Positions 1 through 12,687 of a DNA stretch of 35,676 bases are shown piece by piece. Source of the stretch: JBFWWW01 sp050245975 (lineage in GTDB: Bacteria > Pseudomonadota > Alphaproteobacteria > Rhizobiales > Hyphomicrobiaceae); the NCBI GenBank assembly GCA_050245975.1, contig JBFWWW010000019.1, forward strand, positions 1-35,676, in the 5' to 3' direction. Every line of letters starts with the position of its first letter. The stretch's first letter is position 1. A program made the translations under genes and the position numbers. Under the pieces are notes generated by a model. The model did not search any database. It was not told where the DNA came from and was given only the letters and a program-made list of their open reading frames with translations.

Positions 1-1
1 G

Positions 2-730
2 GTCGCCAACCCGCTCGCCTACTACCACAACAACACCGCCAATTCCCGCACGCTCATGGAAGCCGCCATCGCCGCCGGCGTGAGGACCTTCATCTTCTCC
101 TCGACGGCCGCCGTCTATGGAAACCCCGCCGGCAACCCGGTGCGCGAGGACGCCGACCTGCGGCCCATGTCCCCCTACGGCTCGTCCAAGCTGATGACCG
201 AGATCATGCTGGCGGACGCCTCCCGCGCGCACGATTTCCGCTATGTCGCCCTGCGCTATTTCAATGTCGCCGGCGCCGACCCCGCCGGTCGCTCGGGACA
301 GTCCACCCCGCGCGCGAGCCACCTCATCAAGGTCGCCTGCGAGGCCGCGCTCGGCAAGCGCGACCACATGCAGGTGTTCGGCACGACCTACCCGACGCGC
401 GACGGGACCTGCGAGCGCGACTACATCCACGTCTCGGACCTCGCCGCCGCACACATGGCAGCGCTCGCGCATCTGCGGCGCGGGGGGACGTCAGACACGT
501 TCAATTGCGGCTACGGGCGCGGCTTCACGGTGCTGGAGGTGATCGACGCCGTCCGCCGGGCGGCGGGCCGCGACTTCACGGTGCGCATGGCCCCGCCCCG
601 CGCCGGCGATCCCGCCGCGATCGTCGCTTCCGCCGACCGCATCCGGCAGGCGCTGGGCTGGCGGCCCGCACATGACGATCTCGATGCCATCGTCGCTTCG
701 GCACTGGCATGGGAACGCAAGCTGGCCTGA
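2..730 (+). CDS. galE: UDP-glucose 4-epimerase, 3' part (start lies outside the window)
   Basis: Interconverts UDP-glucose and UDP-galactose in the cytoplasm, supplying sugars for surface polysaccharides. The reading frame is open from base 2 to the TGA at 728-730 and encodes 242 residues. The N-terminal Rossmann loop is missing because the gene runs off the window edge. The visible part matches GalE: NNT..SRTL near the start, the FIFSSTAAVYG segment with the active-site Ser region, the YGSSK catalytic Tyr-Lys pair of extended short-chain dehydrogenases, RYFNVAGAD, and the RDGTCERDYIHVSDL motif that separates GalE from related NDP-sugar epimerases. The first in-frame ATG (56) is internal, since homology extends upstream of it. 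The next gene starts 82 bp downstream on the same strand. I see no terminator between them. Confidence 0.93.
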   Translation, partial: VANPLAYYHNNTANSRTLMEAAIAAGVRTFIFSSTAAVYGNPAGNPVREDADLRPMSPYGSSKLMTEIMLADASRAHDFRYVALRYFNVAGADPAGRSGQSTPRASHLIKVACEAALGKRDHMQVFGTTYPTRDGTCERDYIHVSDLAAAHMAALAHLRRGGTSDTFNCGYGRGFTVLEVIDAVRRAAGRDFTVRMAPPRAGDPAAIVASADRIRQALGWRPAHDDLDAIVASALAWERKLA

Positions 731-812
731 TCGCGGGTTCCGCCCGGCCCTCAAGCGGCCCAGAAACCGCCTAGAATCGCCGTAGAACGATGACGGCTGG
801 CAGGGAGGTGGG

Positions 813-2108
813 ATGATCGCGGACAGCGACCAGAAGACGATGCGCGCGCGCGCCCGCGCGCCCGGCATGCTTCGGGGTTTCATCTGCCTCGCGGCAGCGG
901 CCGCGCTGCTTGTCCTCGGCGCGAACGCACGCGCCGACGCCGGCGTCAGCGAGGGCTTCGCCCGCTTCGTCGCCGAGCTGTGGCCGGACGCACAGAAGAT
1001 GGGCGTGTCGCGGGCGACGTTCGATCGCGCGTTCCGCGGCGTGACGCCGGACCTGTCAATTCCCGACCTCGTGCTGCCGGGCCAGACGAAGCCGCCCGGC
1101 GGCCAGGCCGAATTCACGAAAACTCCGGCCGAGTATCTCAACCTCGGGCATCTCAACCGCCTTGCCGACCAGGGCCGCAAGCTGGCCGGCCGCTATCACG
1201 ACACGCTGACGGCGGTCGAGAAGCGCTTCGGCGTGCCGGGCGCGACGGTGCTGGCGATCTGGGGCCGCGAGACGGCCTTCGGCACCTACAAACTGCCGCA
1301 CTACGCCATTCGCGTGCTGGCGACCCAGGCCTATGTCGGCCGGCGCAAGGACCTCTTCCGCAAGGAGCTGCTCTACGCTCTCAAGATGCTGGAGGACGGT
1401 GTGCGCACCGTCGACACGATGAAGTCGTCGTGGGCCGGCGCCATGGGGCTCACACAGTTCATGCCGTCGGAGTTCTACACCTCCGCGACCGACATGGACG
1501 GCGACGGGCGAAAGGACATGTGGAACTCGGTGCCCGATGCGCTCGGGTCCGCCGCCCAGCAGCTCCAGCAGAAGGGATGGGTCGCGGGCCTGCAATGGGG
1601 CTACGAGGTGCGCCTTCCCAAGTCGGCGAGCTGCCTCTGGCAGGGCGAGGACAACGCCAAGACGGTGGCCGAATGGGCGAAAGCCGGTGTCGTCCCGGCC
1701 AGGGGCGGCAGCTTTCCTGCCAACGCCGCCAACGCACGCGCATGGATCCTCACGCCGGCCGGCGCCTATGGCCCGATCTTCCTCGTGCATGAGAACTTCA
1801 TGGTCATCAAGCGCTACAACTTTTCCGATCTCTACGCCGTGTTCGTCGGTCATCTGTCGGACCGCATCGCCGGCGGCGGCGACTTCGCCACGCCGTGGGC
1901 CAACATCCGCCAGCTTCCGACAGCTGGGATCGAGGAAATCCAGCAGCGCCTGAAAAGCCGCGGCTATCCCGTGGACAAGATCGACGGAAAGATCGGCGTC
2001 AACACGCGCAGCCTGATCGGCCAGTACCAGCAGCGCAACCATCTCGCGGTCGATTGCTGGCCGACGGAGGCCGTGCTGGCCCACATGCGCACCAAATCCG
2101 GAACCTGA
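813..2108 (+). CDS. Lytic murein transglycosylase, MltB family with C-terminal peptidoglycan-binding domain
   Basis: Cleaves the MurNAc-GlcNAc bond of peptidoglycan non-hydrolytically, leaving 1,6-anhydro ends; acts in the periplasm. The 431-residue protein has a basic N-terminus followed by a hydrophobic stretch (about residues 21-40) ending in an ANARA-D type signal peptidase I site. A lipobox is not evident, unlike E. coli MltB. The catalytic Glu is E153 in WGRETAFG, and the SWAGAMGLTQFMPSEF segment is the family's second signature. A peptidoglycan_binding_1-like domain with IDGKIGVNT follows at about residues 370-427. This architecture is common in Alphaproteobacteria (the TIGR02283-type MltB group, from memory). 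The ATG at 813 is preceded by a strong AGGGAGGTGG. The SGNH-like gene follows directly and is probably co-transcribed, giving a cell-wall pair. Confidence 0.93.
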   Translation: MIADSDQKTMRARARAPGMLRGFICLAAAAALLVLGANARADAGVSEGFARFVAELWPDAQKMGVSRATFDRAFRGVTPDLSIPDLVLPGQTKPPGGQAEFTKTPAEYLNLGHLNRLADQGRKLAGRYHDTLTAVEKRFGVPGATVLAIWGRETAFGTYKLPHYAIRVLATQAYVGRRKDLFRKELLYALKMLEDGVRTVDTMKSSWAGAMGLTQFMPSEFYTSATDMDGDGRKDMWNSVPDALGSAAQQLQQKGWVAGLQWGYEVRLPKSASCLWQGEDNAKTVAEWAKAGVVPARGGSFPANAANARAWILTPAGAYGPIFLVHENFMVIKRYNFSDLYAVFVGHLSDRIAGGGDFATPWANIRQLPTAGIEEIQQRLKSRGYPVDKIDGKIGVNTRSLIGQYQQRNHLAVDCWPTEAVLAHMRTKSGT

Positions 2109-2206
2109 CCATGGCGGGGCCGCACTTGCTTCCGGGCGATCCCGGACCGATGATCGGCCGCCGCTGTGCCGTGCCTGCGGCCGTGCCCGCGACCGGATCT
2201 GCGATC

Positions 2207-3526
2207 ATGCGTCTCGCCCTGCTGCTGCTGCTCTGTCTCGGATGCCTCATCGCGCCGCCCGCGCATGCGCAGGACGACTTCCGCGGCACGAGCTACGTGA
2301 CGCCGTTTCCGCAGGACGATCTCTACAAGATCCAGGTCTACGGCGACGCCTTCGCCGAGGGCGTCCTGGGCGGCCTCGTCGAAGGCTTCACCGGCGAGGC
2401 GCGCGTGCAGGTGGTGCGCAAGGTCCGCACCATCTCCGGCATCGCGCGCGCCGATTTCGAGGACGACCTTCGCCTCGAGGGATCGTCCTCGCGCGACCCC
2501 GTAGACATCGCGGTCGTGATGGTCGGCGTCAGCGACCGCATCTCGATCCGCGATCCGGGCGGCAAGCGCATGGCCGTCGGCTCGGAGGAATGGCGCGCCG
2601 AGTACGGCCGCCGCATCGACCGGCTCATCAAGTCGCTCAAGGCGCGCAACATCGCCGTCTACTGGATCGGCCTGCCCGTCATCCGCCGGGCCGAGGCCAA
2701 CGACGACGTCCTGACGATGAACGAGATCATCCGCGAGAAAGCCTTCCTCAACGGCATCAAGTACATCGACGCCTACGGCGGCTTCATCGACGAGAACGGC
2801 GGCTACAGTCCCTATGGCCCCGACCTCGCCGGCAAGATCCGCCTGCTGCGCGACGGCGACGGCATCCTCTTCACCGCCGCCGGCAACCGCAAGCTCGCCC
2901 ATTTCGCCGAGCGCGAGATCAAGCGCGATATCCAGCAGGCCAGGAGCGAGCGCACCATTTCTCTCGCCGGCAACGAGGCCGAGCAGAAGCGCATCAATCC
3001 GCAGAAAGCCGCGCCCGCCGCGGAGGCCGGGAAGGCGTCGAGCAAGGACGGCAAGGGGCCGGCCAGGATCGCGAGCGCCGTCCCTGCGGGCGGCGGCGAG
3101 GTCAAGGCCGACAACGGGCGGCTCACGTTCCGCAGCATCAATGCCAGCGGGCGCGAGGAGGACGTAACGGTCGAACTGCTGCGCCCGGCCATCCCGACCG
3201 CCGTGATCTCGCTCGTCACGCGGCGCGAGTCCGCTGACCGGCCGGCGCAGATGGGCGATGCGCTGACGACCGACGTCGGCGGCGGCCTTGTCGCGCTCAG
3301 CACCATCACGCCGATGAGCGCGTCCGGCCCCGGCGGCGTGCCGCGCCGGCCGCCGCTCACGCAATCGCCCTACTACAAGGTGCTCGTGAAGGGCGAGGCC
3401 CTGCCGCCGAAAACCGGCCGCGCCGACGACTTCACATGGCCGAGGCCTGAGCCAGTGGCCGAACCGGACCCGCCGCCGTCGCCCTCCGTTCGCCGCCGTC
3501 CGGCCGCGATGCGCGGCGCGCGCTAG
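2207..3526 (+). CDS. Exported DUF459/SGNH-fold protein lacking the hydrolase catalytic residues
   Basis: A 439-residue protein with a clear signal peptide (hydrophobic run of Leu, then PPAHA-QDD). The core at about residues 40-245 follows the SGNH hydrolase block pattern of DUF459 proteins, but the catalytic positions are altered. Block I reads GDA (A48) instead of GDS. Block III reads GVSD (S109) instead of GxND. Block V reads DGILFT (L221) where DGIHFT carries the catalytic His; only D218 remains. This suggests a binding or scaffold role rather than esterase activity, which is inference. A low-complexity Ala/Lys linker follows (about 270-300), then a region ending in a Pro/Arg-rich tail. 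The start at 2207 was chosen because it gives a compact signal peptide; in-frame ATGs at 2111 and 2150 are possible. It lies downstream of the transglycosylase, and its stop is 5 bp from the convergent HPF-like gene. Confidence 0.8.
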   Translation: MRLALLLLLCLGCLIAPPAHAQDDFRGTSYVTPFPQDDLYKIQVYGDAFAEGVLGGLVEGFTGEARVQVVRKVRTISGIARADFEDDLRLEGSSSRDPVDIAVVMVGVSDRISIRDPGGKRMAVGSEEWRAEYGRRIDRLIKSLKARNIAVYWIGLPVIRRAEANDDVLTMNEIIREKAFLNGIKYIDAYGGFIDENGGYSPYGPDLAGKIRLLRDGDGILFTAAGNRKLAHFAEREIKRDIQQARSERTISLAGNEAEQKRINPQKAAPAAEAGKASSKDGKGPARIASAVPAGGGEVKADNGRLTFRSINASGREEDVTVELLRPAIPTAVISLVTRRESADRPAQMGDALTTDVGGGLVALSTITPMSASGPGGVPRRPPLTQSPYYKVLVKGEALPPKTGRADDFTWPRPEPVAEPDPPPSPSVRRRPAAMRGAR

Positions 3527-3531
3527 ACCGG

Positions 3532-3921
3532 TCAGCCCGTCGTGACGTCGCCATCCGGCCGCGGCTTGCGGCGGCTGCGCTCGTTGCGCGAGCGCTCGGT
3601 GATGCGGCTTGAAATCTCGTCCACCCGCCGCTTGGCCGCCTCGAACGCGTCGCGGATGGCAAGTCCCAGCTCTTCCGTCGCGTTGGCGCCTTCACGCTCG
3701 TGGGTGATGACGACCGGCTGCTGCGACGGGATGCCGATCTCGATCTTGACCAGATAGACCTTCGCCTTCTGCGGATTGCGGTGTGGAGCCTCGAGCACGA
3801 CGCGGCACCGGCTCATGCGCTCGAAATGCCGCGCCAGCTTCGCCACCTTCTCGCGCACGCGATCCTCGATGGCGTCGCTTTTCGAAATGCCGTGGAAGTG
3901 AATCTCGACCGGCATATCCAT
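3532..3921 (-). CDS. HPF/RaiA family ribosome-associated protein, short form
   Basis: Proteins of this family bind the decoding region of the 30S subunit and hold ribosomes inactive in stationary phase or stress. The 129-residue product starts MDMPVEIHFHG and shows the beta-alpha-beta-beta-beta-alpha pattern: an AIEDRVREKVAKLARHF helix, the CRVVLEAPH and KVYLVKIEIGIP strands, and a long second helix DAFEAAKRRVDEI. It ends in a basic tail (SRNERSRRKPRP). It lacks the C-terminal dimerisation domain of long HPF (about 190 residues), which is the usual main form in Alphaproteobacteria, so this is probably a paralogue. The start at 3921 has AGGAGG at the right spacing (3931-3936); an open frame further upstream is not needed. 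It lies 120 bp downstream of gltD on the same strand, so read-through from gltBD is possible. Confidence 0.82.
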   Translation of the reverse strand: MDMPVEIHFHGISKSDAIEDRVREKVAKLARHFERMSRCRVVLEAPHRNPQKAKVYLVKIEIGIPSQQPVVITHEREGANATEELGLAIRDAFEAAKRRVDEISSRITERSRNERSRRKPRPDGDVTTG

Positions 3922-3985
3922 ATGGCCAATCCTCCTGCTGTCTGGGCCTCCATCCCAACACGTGGGAAGTCCGGCCGCCAGCATC

Positions 3986-4045
3986 AAGTCGGTCGAGGCA
4001 TGCGTTCAGTCGGTCATTAAGTCGGGCGTTCAGTTGCGCATTCAG
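3986..4045 (-). repeat. 12-bp imperfect tandem repeat at the gltD stop codon (about five copies)
   Basis: Read on the minus strand, five consecutive 12-mers are CTGAATGCGCAA, CTGAACGCCCGA, CTTAATGACCGA, CTGAACGCATGC and the divergent CTCGACCGACTT. The gltD stop codon (TGA, 4042-4044) is part of the first copy, so the array forms the start of the gltD 3' untranslated region. It ends 64 bp before the HPF-like start codon. In one frame it would encode an LNAxLNxR-type repeat, but I see no gene using that frame. Origin by local duplication is likely; the function is unknown. Confidence 0.7.
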
Positions 4046-5478
4046 CGCGGCAGATCGGTGCGTCCCATCAGCGTCCGGTCGATTGCCGCGGCGGCCTGCC
4101 GGCCCTCGCGAATCGCCCACACGACAAGGCTTTGCCCGCGCCGGATGTCGCCGGCTGCGAACAGACGGTCGTGCCCCTTCACCCTGTAGTCCCGCTCCGT
4201 GGCATCGAGCCCCTTGAAGCGGCCGCGCGGCACGATGGCGAGTTGCAGGTCCTTGACGACATCGGTCTCGACCGGCCCCGAAAAGCCCATTGCGAAAAGC
4301 ACCAGATCGGCCGGCAGCGCGCCTTCCGATCCCGGCACCGGCTTCAGCTTTTCGTCGACGCGCGTATAGAGCAGCTTCTCGACCTTCCCGTCCTTGCCTG
4401 CAAAGCCCGTGGTGGAGATCGAGTACTCGACCTTGGCGCCTTCGGCCTGGCTGCTCGAGACGCGCAGCTTGAGCGGCCAGTGCGGCCAGCTCAGCGCCTT
4501 CATCTCCTTTTCCGGCGGCATCGGCATGATCTCGAGCTGCGTCACGGACTTCGCGCCCTGGCGGAAGGACGTGCCGATGCAGTCGGAGCCGGTGTCGCCG
4601 CCGCCGATGACGATGACGTGCTTGCCCTTGGCCGAGATCTCCCTGACGTTGCCCAGCGCCTCGCCGGACACGCGGCGGTTCTGCTGCGGCAGGAACTCCA
4701 TGGCGAAGTGCAGGCCGGCAAGATCGCGGCCCGGCGCCTCGGCGAAGAAGTCGAACGGCTTTTCCGAGCCGCCGGCGAGAAGCACCGCATCGTGGCGCGC
4801 CGACAGCTCGGAGACGGCGATGTCCTTGCCGACGTGGACGCCGCAATGGAACGTGACGCCCTCCGCCGTCATCTGCTTCACGCGCCGCTCGATGATGTGC
4901 TTTTCCATCTTGAAGTCGGGAATGCCGTAGCGCAGCAGCCCGCCGGGGTTGGCGTTCTTCTCGTACACGTGCACGTCATGGCCGACGCGCGCCAGCTGCT
5001 GGGCCGCGGCCAGACCCGCAGGCCCTGACCCGACGACGGCAACGGACTTGCCTGTCTTCGTCTCGGCCGGCTCCGGGCGAATCCAGCCCTCGGCAAAGCC
5101 GCGGTCGGCGATCGCGCACTCGATCGTCTTGATGGTCACCGGCACGTCGTCGATGTTGAGCGTGCAGGCGGCCTCGCACGGTGCCGGGCACACGCGGCCC
5201 GTCATTTCCGGAAAGTTGTTGGTCGAATGCAGGTTGCGCGCCGCCTGCTCCCAGTCGCCGCGGTAGACGAGGTCGTTCCAGTCCGGGATCTGGTTGTTGA
5301 CCGGACAGCCGTTGTGACAATAGGGGATGCCGCAGTCCATGCAGCGCGACGCCTGGGTCTTCACCTCCGGCTCGCCGAGCGGCACCACGAACTCGTTCCA
5401 GTGCTTCACGCGCTCCGCCACCGGCCGGTAGGTCCGGTCGCTGCGCTGAAATTCCATGAAGCCGGTGATCTTTCCCAT
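4042..5478 (-). CDS. gltD: Glutamate synthase [NADPH] small (beta) subunit
   Basis: Takes electrons from NADPH through FAD and passes them via iron-sulphur clusters to GltB for glutamate formation. The 478-residue length is typical. The N-terminal cluster-binding region has C46, C49, C54 and C58 (CMDCGIPYCHNGC) and C97, C101 and C105 (CPAPCEAAC). The FAD-binding Rossmann motif is VVGSGPAGLAAAQQLARVG, the NADPH-binding motif is VIGGGDTGSDCIGTS, and a second FAD signature is AAGDIRRGQSLVVWAI near the C-terminus. It lies 63 bp downstream of gltB on the same strand, forming the standard gltBD operon. The Shine-Dalgarno sequence before the ATG at 5478 is weak (CGGA). The stop codon sits inside a 12-bp repeat array. 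Confidence 0.97.
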   Translation of the reverse strand: MGKITGFMEFQRSDRTYRPVAERVKHWNEFVVPLGEPEVKTQASRCMDCGIPYCHNGCPVNNQIPDWNDLVYRGDWEQAARNLHSTNNFPEMTGRVCPAPCEAACTLNIDDVPVTIKTIECAIADRGFAEGWIRPEPAETKTGKSVAVVGSGPAGLAAAQQLARVGHDVHVYEKNANPGGLLRYGIPDFKMEKHIIERRVKQMTAEGVTFHCGVHVGKDIAVSELSARHDAVLLAGGSEKPFDFFAEAPGRDLAGLHFAMEFLPQQNRRVSGEALGNVREISAKGKHVIVIGGGDTGSDCIGTSFRQGAKSVTQLEIMPMPPEKEMKALSWPHWPLKLRVSSSQAEGAKVEYSISTTGFAGKDGKVEKLLYTRVDEKLKPVPGSEGALPADLVLFAMGFSGPVETDVVKDLQLAIVPRGRFKGLDATERDYRVKGHDRLFAAGDIRRGQSLVVWAIREGRQAAAAIDRTLMGRTDLPR

Positions 5479-5513
5479 CGTCGATCCGTCGCATTGTCGT
5501 GAAGCAGGTGGCG

Positions 5514-5529
5514 GCCGCCCAGGGGCGGC
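5514..5529 (-). other. Hairpin in the gltB-gltD intercistronic gap
   Basis: GCCGCC, a four-base loop and GGCGGC form a perfect 6-bp GC stem between the gltB stop and the gltD start. No T-run follows on either strand, so it does not look like a terminator. It could pause or stabilise the message and adjust GltB to GltD stoichiometry, but in so GC-rich a genome it could also be chance. Confidence 0.4.
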
Positions 5530-5541
5530 GCCGCGGCAGGC

Positions 5542-10281
<4,740 letters not shown>

Positions 10282-10354
10282 CGTCGCCCTCGATCATCAG
10301 GACCTGCGATGGCGGGCCGCTGCGGTCACACCACATCGGGCCGGCCCCCGCCTC

Positions 10355-10369
10355 CTGCATGACATGCAG
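10355..10369. promoter_or_regulatory. 15-bp perfect palindrome upstream of gltB, candidate operator
   Basis: CTGCATG-A-CATGCAG has perfect 7-bp arms around one base. It lies 74 bp before the gltB start codon on the upstream side. Such a symmetric site suits a dimeric regulator, but I cannot name the protein. It could instead form a hairpin in the leader RNA. Confidence 0.4.
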
Positions 10370-10560
10370 TCGGCCGCGGGACCAAGCCGAAACGCCGCAA
10401 ACCCATCACGATGCGCCGTCGTTGTCGCCCGTCTCGCGTCTACCGGTTCGGACGCGGATCATCCAAGGCGCTTGGCGCTGCCGCTAGAGCGGTGCAGGTT
10501 TCACCCCAATCGACGGGCAGCCCAAAGGCGCAATGGCCACACTACCCCGTCATAAAGGAC

Positions 10561-10588
10561 AGGATAGCTGACCTATTCTCTGTTGCAA
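10561..10588 (-). promoter_or_regulatory. Possible sigma-70 type promoter for gltBD
   Basis: On the minus strand TTGCAA (10588-10583) and TATCCT (10566-10561) are separated by 16 bp; each matches the consensus at four of six positions. If used, the leader would be about 270 nt and would contain the 15-bp palindrome. The match is weak and the call is tentative. Confidence 0.22.
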
Positions 10589-10747
10589 GCGCGAATTGAG
10601 GCGGCAGAACAGGCGATTGGGCCTCGTGCACAGACTTCTGCCCTGGTGTGACCTATGCGCGCCACCGGAGGGCGGCGCTTGCGGGCCCGGCCCGGCCTCT
10701 GCTGAATGGCACGATCTCGAGGCCACCCCACCCGCGACCGCCTTACC

Positions 10748-12664
10748 ATGACCAGAACAAGCAAACCCTATGGGCTCTGGCCATCGCCCGTTTCGGCCGA
10801 ACTGGCGGCCGCCGCCGCGCGGCGCATCGGCACCGCCCAGAGCACCGGAGGCTGGCTGTGGTGGGTCGAGGGCCGGCCGGAGGAGAAGGGCCGCCAGACC
10901 CTGCTGCGCGGCAGGCCTGGCGTACCGCCGCAGGAGATGATCGCCGCCCCGTGGTCGGCGCGCTCGCGCGTCCACGAATACGGCGGCGGCGAATTCCTCG
11001 CGACGGACGACCGCGTGTTCTTCGTCAACGATGCCGACCAGGACATCTACGCGCTCGATCACGAGCCCGGCCGCGCGCCGGAGCGCATCACGCGGCAGCC
11101 CGACATGCGCTTTGCCGACATGGCCTATGATGCCGAGCGCCGGCGGCTCATCGCGGTGGCCGAGCGCCGGCGGCCCGGCGAGGGCGCGCACGCGCCGCCC
11201 GAGAACCTGCTTGTCGCCATCGAGCTGGAAGACGAAGACGAGCGCGGCATGGCGATCGAGCTCGCGCAGGGCATGGACTTCTTCTCAAGTCCGCGCCTCA
11301 GCGCCGACGGGAAGAAGCTCGCCTTTCTCGCCTGGAACCTGCCCGACATGCCCTGGGAATCGGCTGCGCTCTACGTGACCGATCTGCGCGGCGACGGGCT
11401 CGGCCGCCTGAAACGGATCGCGGGCGGGCGTGACAGTGCCGCCTTCCAGCCGGAATGGGCGGCCGACGGCGGCCTGCATTTCGTCTGGGACAAGGATGGA
11501 TGGGGCAACCTCTACTGTTACGCCGGCGGCGAGATCCGCAACGTGCTGGCGCCGCATGCCGCGGAGCTGTCGCGGCCGCAGTGGGTGTTCGGCATGCGCT
11601 CCTACAGCCTCAACCCGCACACGGGAGAGATCGCCGCTGTGTTTCTCCAACGCGGCGAGCCCGATGCGATGGTGCTGCAGCCGGACGGCATGGTGCAGCC
11701 GCTCGCCGCACAATCCGCGCCGCGGATCGACGATCCGATGCCGTACGGCGACGGTTTTGCTGCCGTCGTCGGCGAAGCGACCCGGGCCCCCGCGCTCGTT
11801 GCCTTCGACCGCGGCGGCGCGGCGTCCCCCGTCAGCACGCGCGCCGACCTGCCGCTGGATGCGGACGACCTCAGCGTCGGGACGCTGCACGACTTCCGCC
11901 GCCCTGACGGGGAGCCGGTCTACGCCCTCTATTACCCGCCGACCAGCGCCCGCTTCCGCGGCCCGGACGGCGATCGGCCGCCCGCTCTCGTCTTCGCGCA
12001 CGGCGGACCGACGAGCATGGCGGACCGCGGCCTCAAATTGCGCACGCAGTTCTTCACCAGCCGCGGCTTCGCGGTGCTCGACGTCGACTACTCGGGCTCG
12101 ACCGGCTACGGCCGCCGCTACCGCCAGCGCCTCGATGGCCAGTGGGGCATTGCCGACGTCGCCGACTGCGCGGCCGGGGCGCGCCACCTGGCGGACGCCG
12201 GCCTGGCGGATGCGGGCCGGATCGCCATCGCCGGCGGCAGCGCGGGCGGCTACACGGTGCTGATGGCGCTCGCCACGACGGACGCGTTCGCGGCCGGCAG
12301 CTGCCACTACGGCATCTCCGACCTGGCGCTGCTGCTCGCCCACACGCACAAGTTCGAGTCGGGCTACCTGCACCGGCTTCTGGGCACGACGCCGCGGTCC
12401 TGGAAAACGCGCTTCCGCCAGCGCTCGCCGCTGACCCTGATCGACCGCATCTGCGCGCCCGTCATCCTGTTCCAGGGCCTCGAGGACAAGGTGGTGCCGC
12501 CCGAGCAGTCCGAACGCATCGTCGCCAGCCTGCGCAAGCGCGGCGTCAAGGTCGACTATCACGCCTTCGAGGGAGAGGGACACGGCTTCCGGCGCGCCGA
12601 GACGATCGCGGCCGTCCTGGAGGCGGAGCTCGCCTTTCTGCGCGAGGCCCTTCGGCTCGCCTAG
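10748..12664 (+). CDS. S9 family (prolyl oligopeptidase-like) serine peptidase
   Basis: A 638-residue cytoplasmic peptidase with no signal peptide. The N-terminal two-thirds is a beta-propeller of TolB/WD40-like blades (for example SPRLSADGKKLAF and FQPEWAADGGLHFVWD). It is followed by a C-terminal alpha/beta hydrolase with the catalytic triad S498 (GGSAGGY), D580 (LEDKVVPPEQ) and H612 (GEGHGF). The oxyanion-side motif FAHGGPTSM is also present. This is the acylaminoacyl-peptidase / dipeptidyl-peptidase-like branch of S9, which cleaves short peptides; the substrate cannot be read from sequence. The start at 10748 (MTRTSKPYG) fits family N-termini. An in-frame ATG at 10706 is also possible, and neither has a clear Shine-Dalgarno. 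The Nudix gene follows after 23 bp. Confidence 0.9.
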   Translation: MTRTSKPYGLWPSPVSAELAAAAARRIGTAQSTGGWLWWVEGRPEEKGRQTLLRGRPGVPPQEMIAAPWSARSRVHEYGGGEFLATDDRVFFVNDADQDIYALDHEPGRAPERITRQPDMRFADMAYDAERRRLIAVAERRRPGEGAHAPPENLLVAIELEDEDERGMAIELAQGMDFFSSPRLSADGKKLAFLAWNLPDMPWESAALYVTDLRGDGLGRLKRIAGGRDSAAFQPEWAADGGLHFVWDKDGWGNLYCYAGGEIRNVLAPHAAELSRPQWVFGMRSYSLNPHTGEIAAVFLQRGEPDAMVLQPDGMVQPLAAQSAPRIDDPMPYGDGFAAVVGEATRAPALVAFDRGGAASPVSTRADLPLDADDLSVGTLHDFRRPDGEPVYALYYPPTSARFRGPDGDRPPALVFAHGGPTSMADRGLKLRTQFFTSRGFAVLDVDYSGSTGYGRRYRQRLDGQWGIADVADCAAGARHLADAGLADAGRIAIAGGSAGGYTVLMALATTDAFAAGSCHYGISDLALLLAHTHKFESGYLHRLLGTTPRSWKTRFRQRSPLTLIDRICAPVILFQGLEDKVVPPEQSERIVASLRKRGVKVDYHAFEGEGHGFRRAETIAAVLEAELAFLREALRLA

Positions 12665-12687
12665 CCCGCCGACAACCGGAGACCGAC

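Larger units (their letters stand above)
10282..10747. other. 466-bp divergent intergenic region between gltB and the S9 peptidase gene
   Basis: No convincing gene is seen here; the short open frames on both strands resemble nothing and have no good ribosome-binding sites. It must hold the promoters for gltBD (minus) and probably the peptidase-Nudix-MFS run (plus). A 15-bp palindrome lies 74 bp upstream of gltB, and a slightly AT-richer patch lies at about 10550-10600. I found no sigma-54 type TGGCAC-N5-TTGC element by eye on either strand. Confidence 0.7.

Noticed and set aside
1056..3364. Two long minus-strand open frames (342 and 466 codons) opposite the transglycosylase and the SGNH-like gene
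   Set aside because: Antisense shadows with low-complexity Ala/Arg/Asp composition; the plus-strand genes have signal peptides and recognised motifs.
3692..4846. Read-through or fused coding region across the 12-bp repeats and the HPF-like gene
   Set aside because: The frame carrying the LNAx repeats is neither the gltD frame nor the HPF-like frame, and the HPF-like gene has its own strong Shine-Dalgarno.
10550..11191. 213-codon minus-strand open frame reaching into the gltB upstream region
   Set aside because: It overlaps the S9 peptidase N-terminus antisense, has no convincing ribosome-binding site and no family resemblance.
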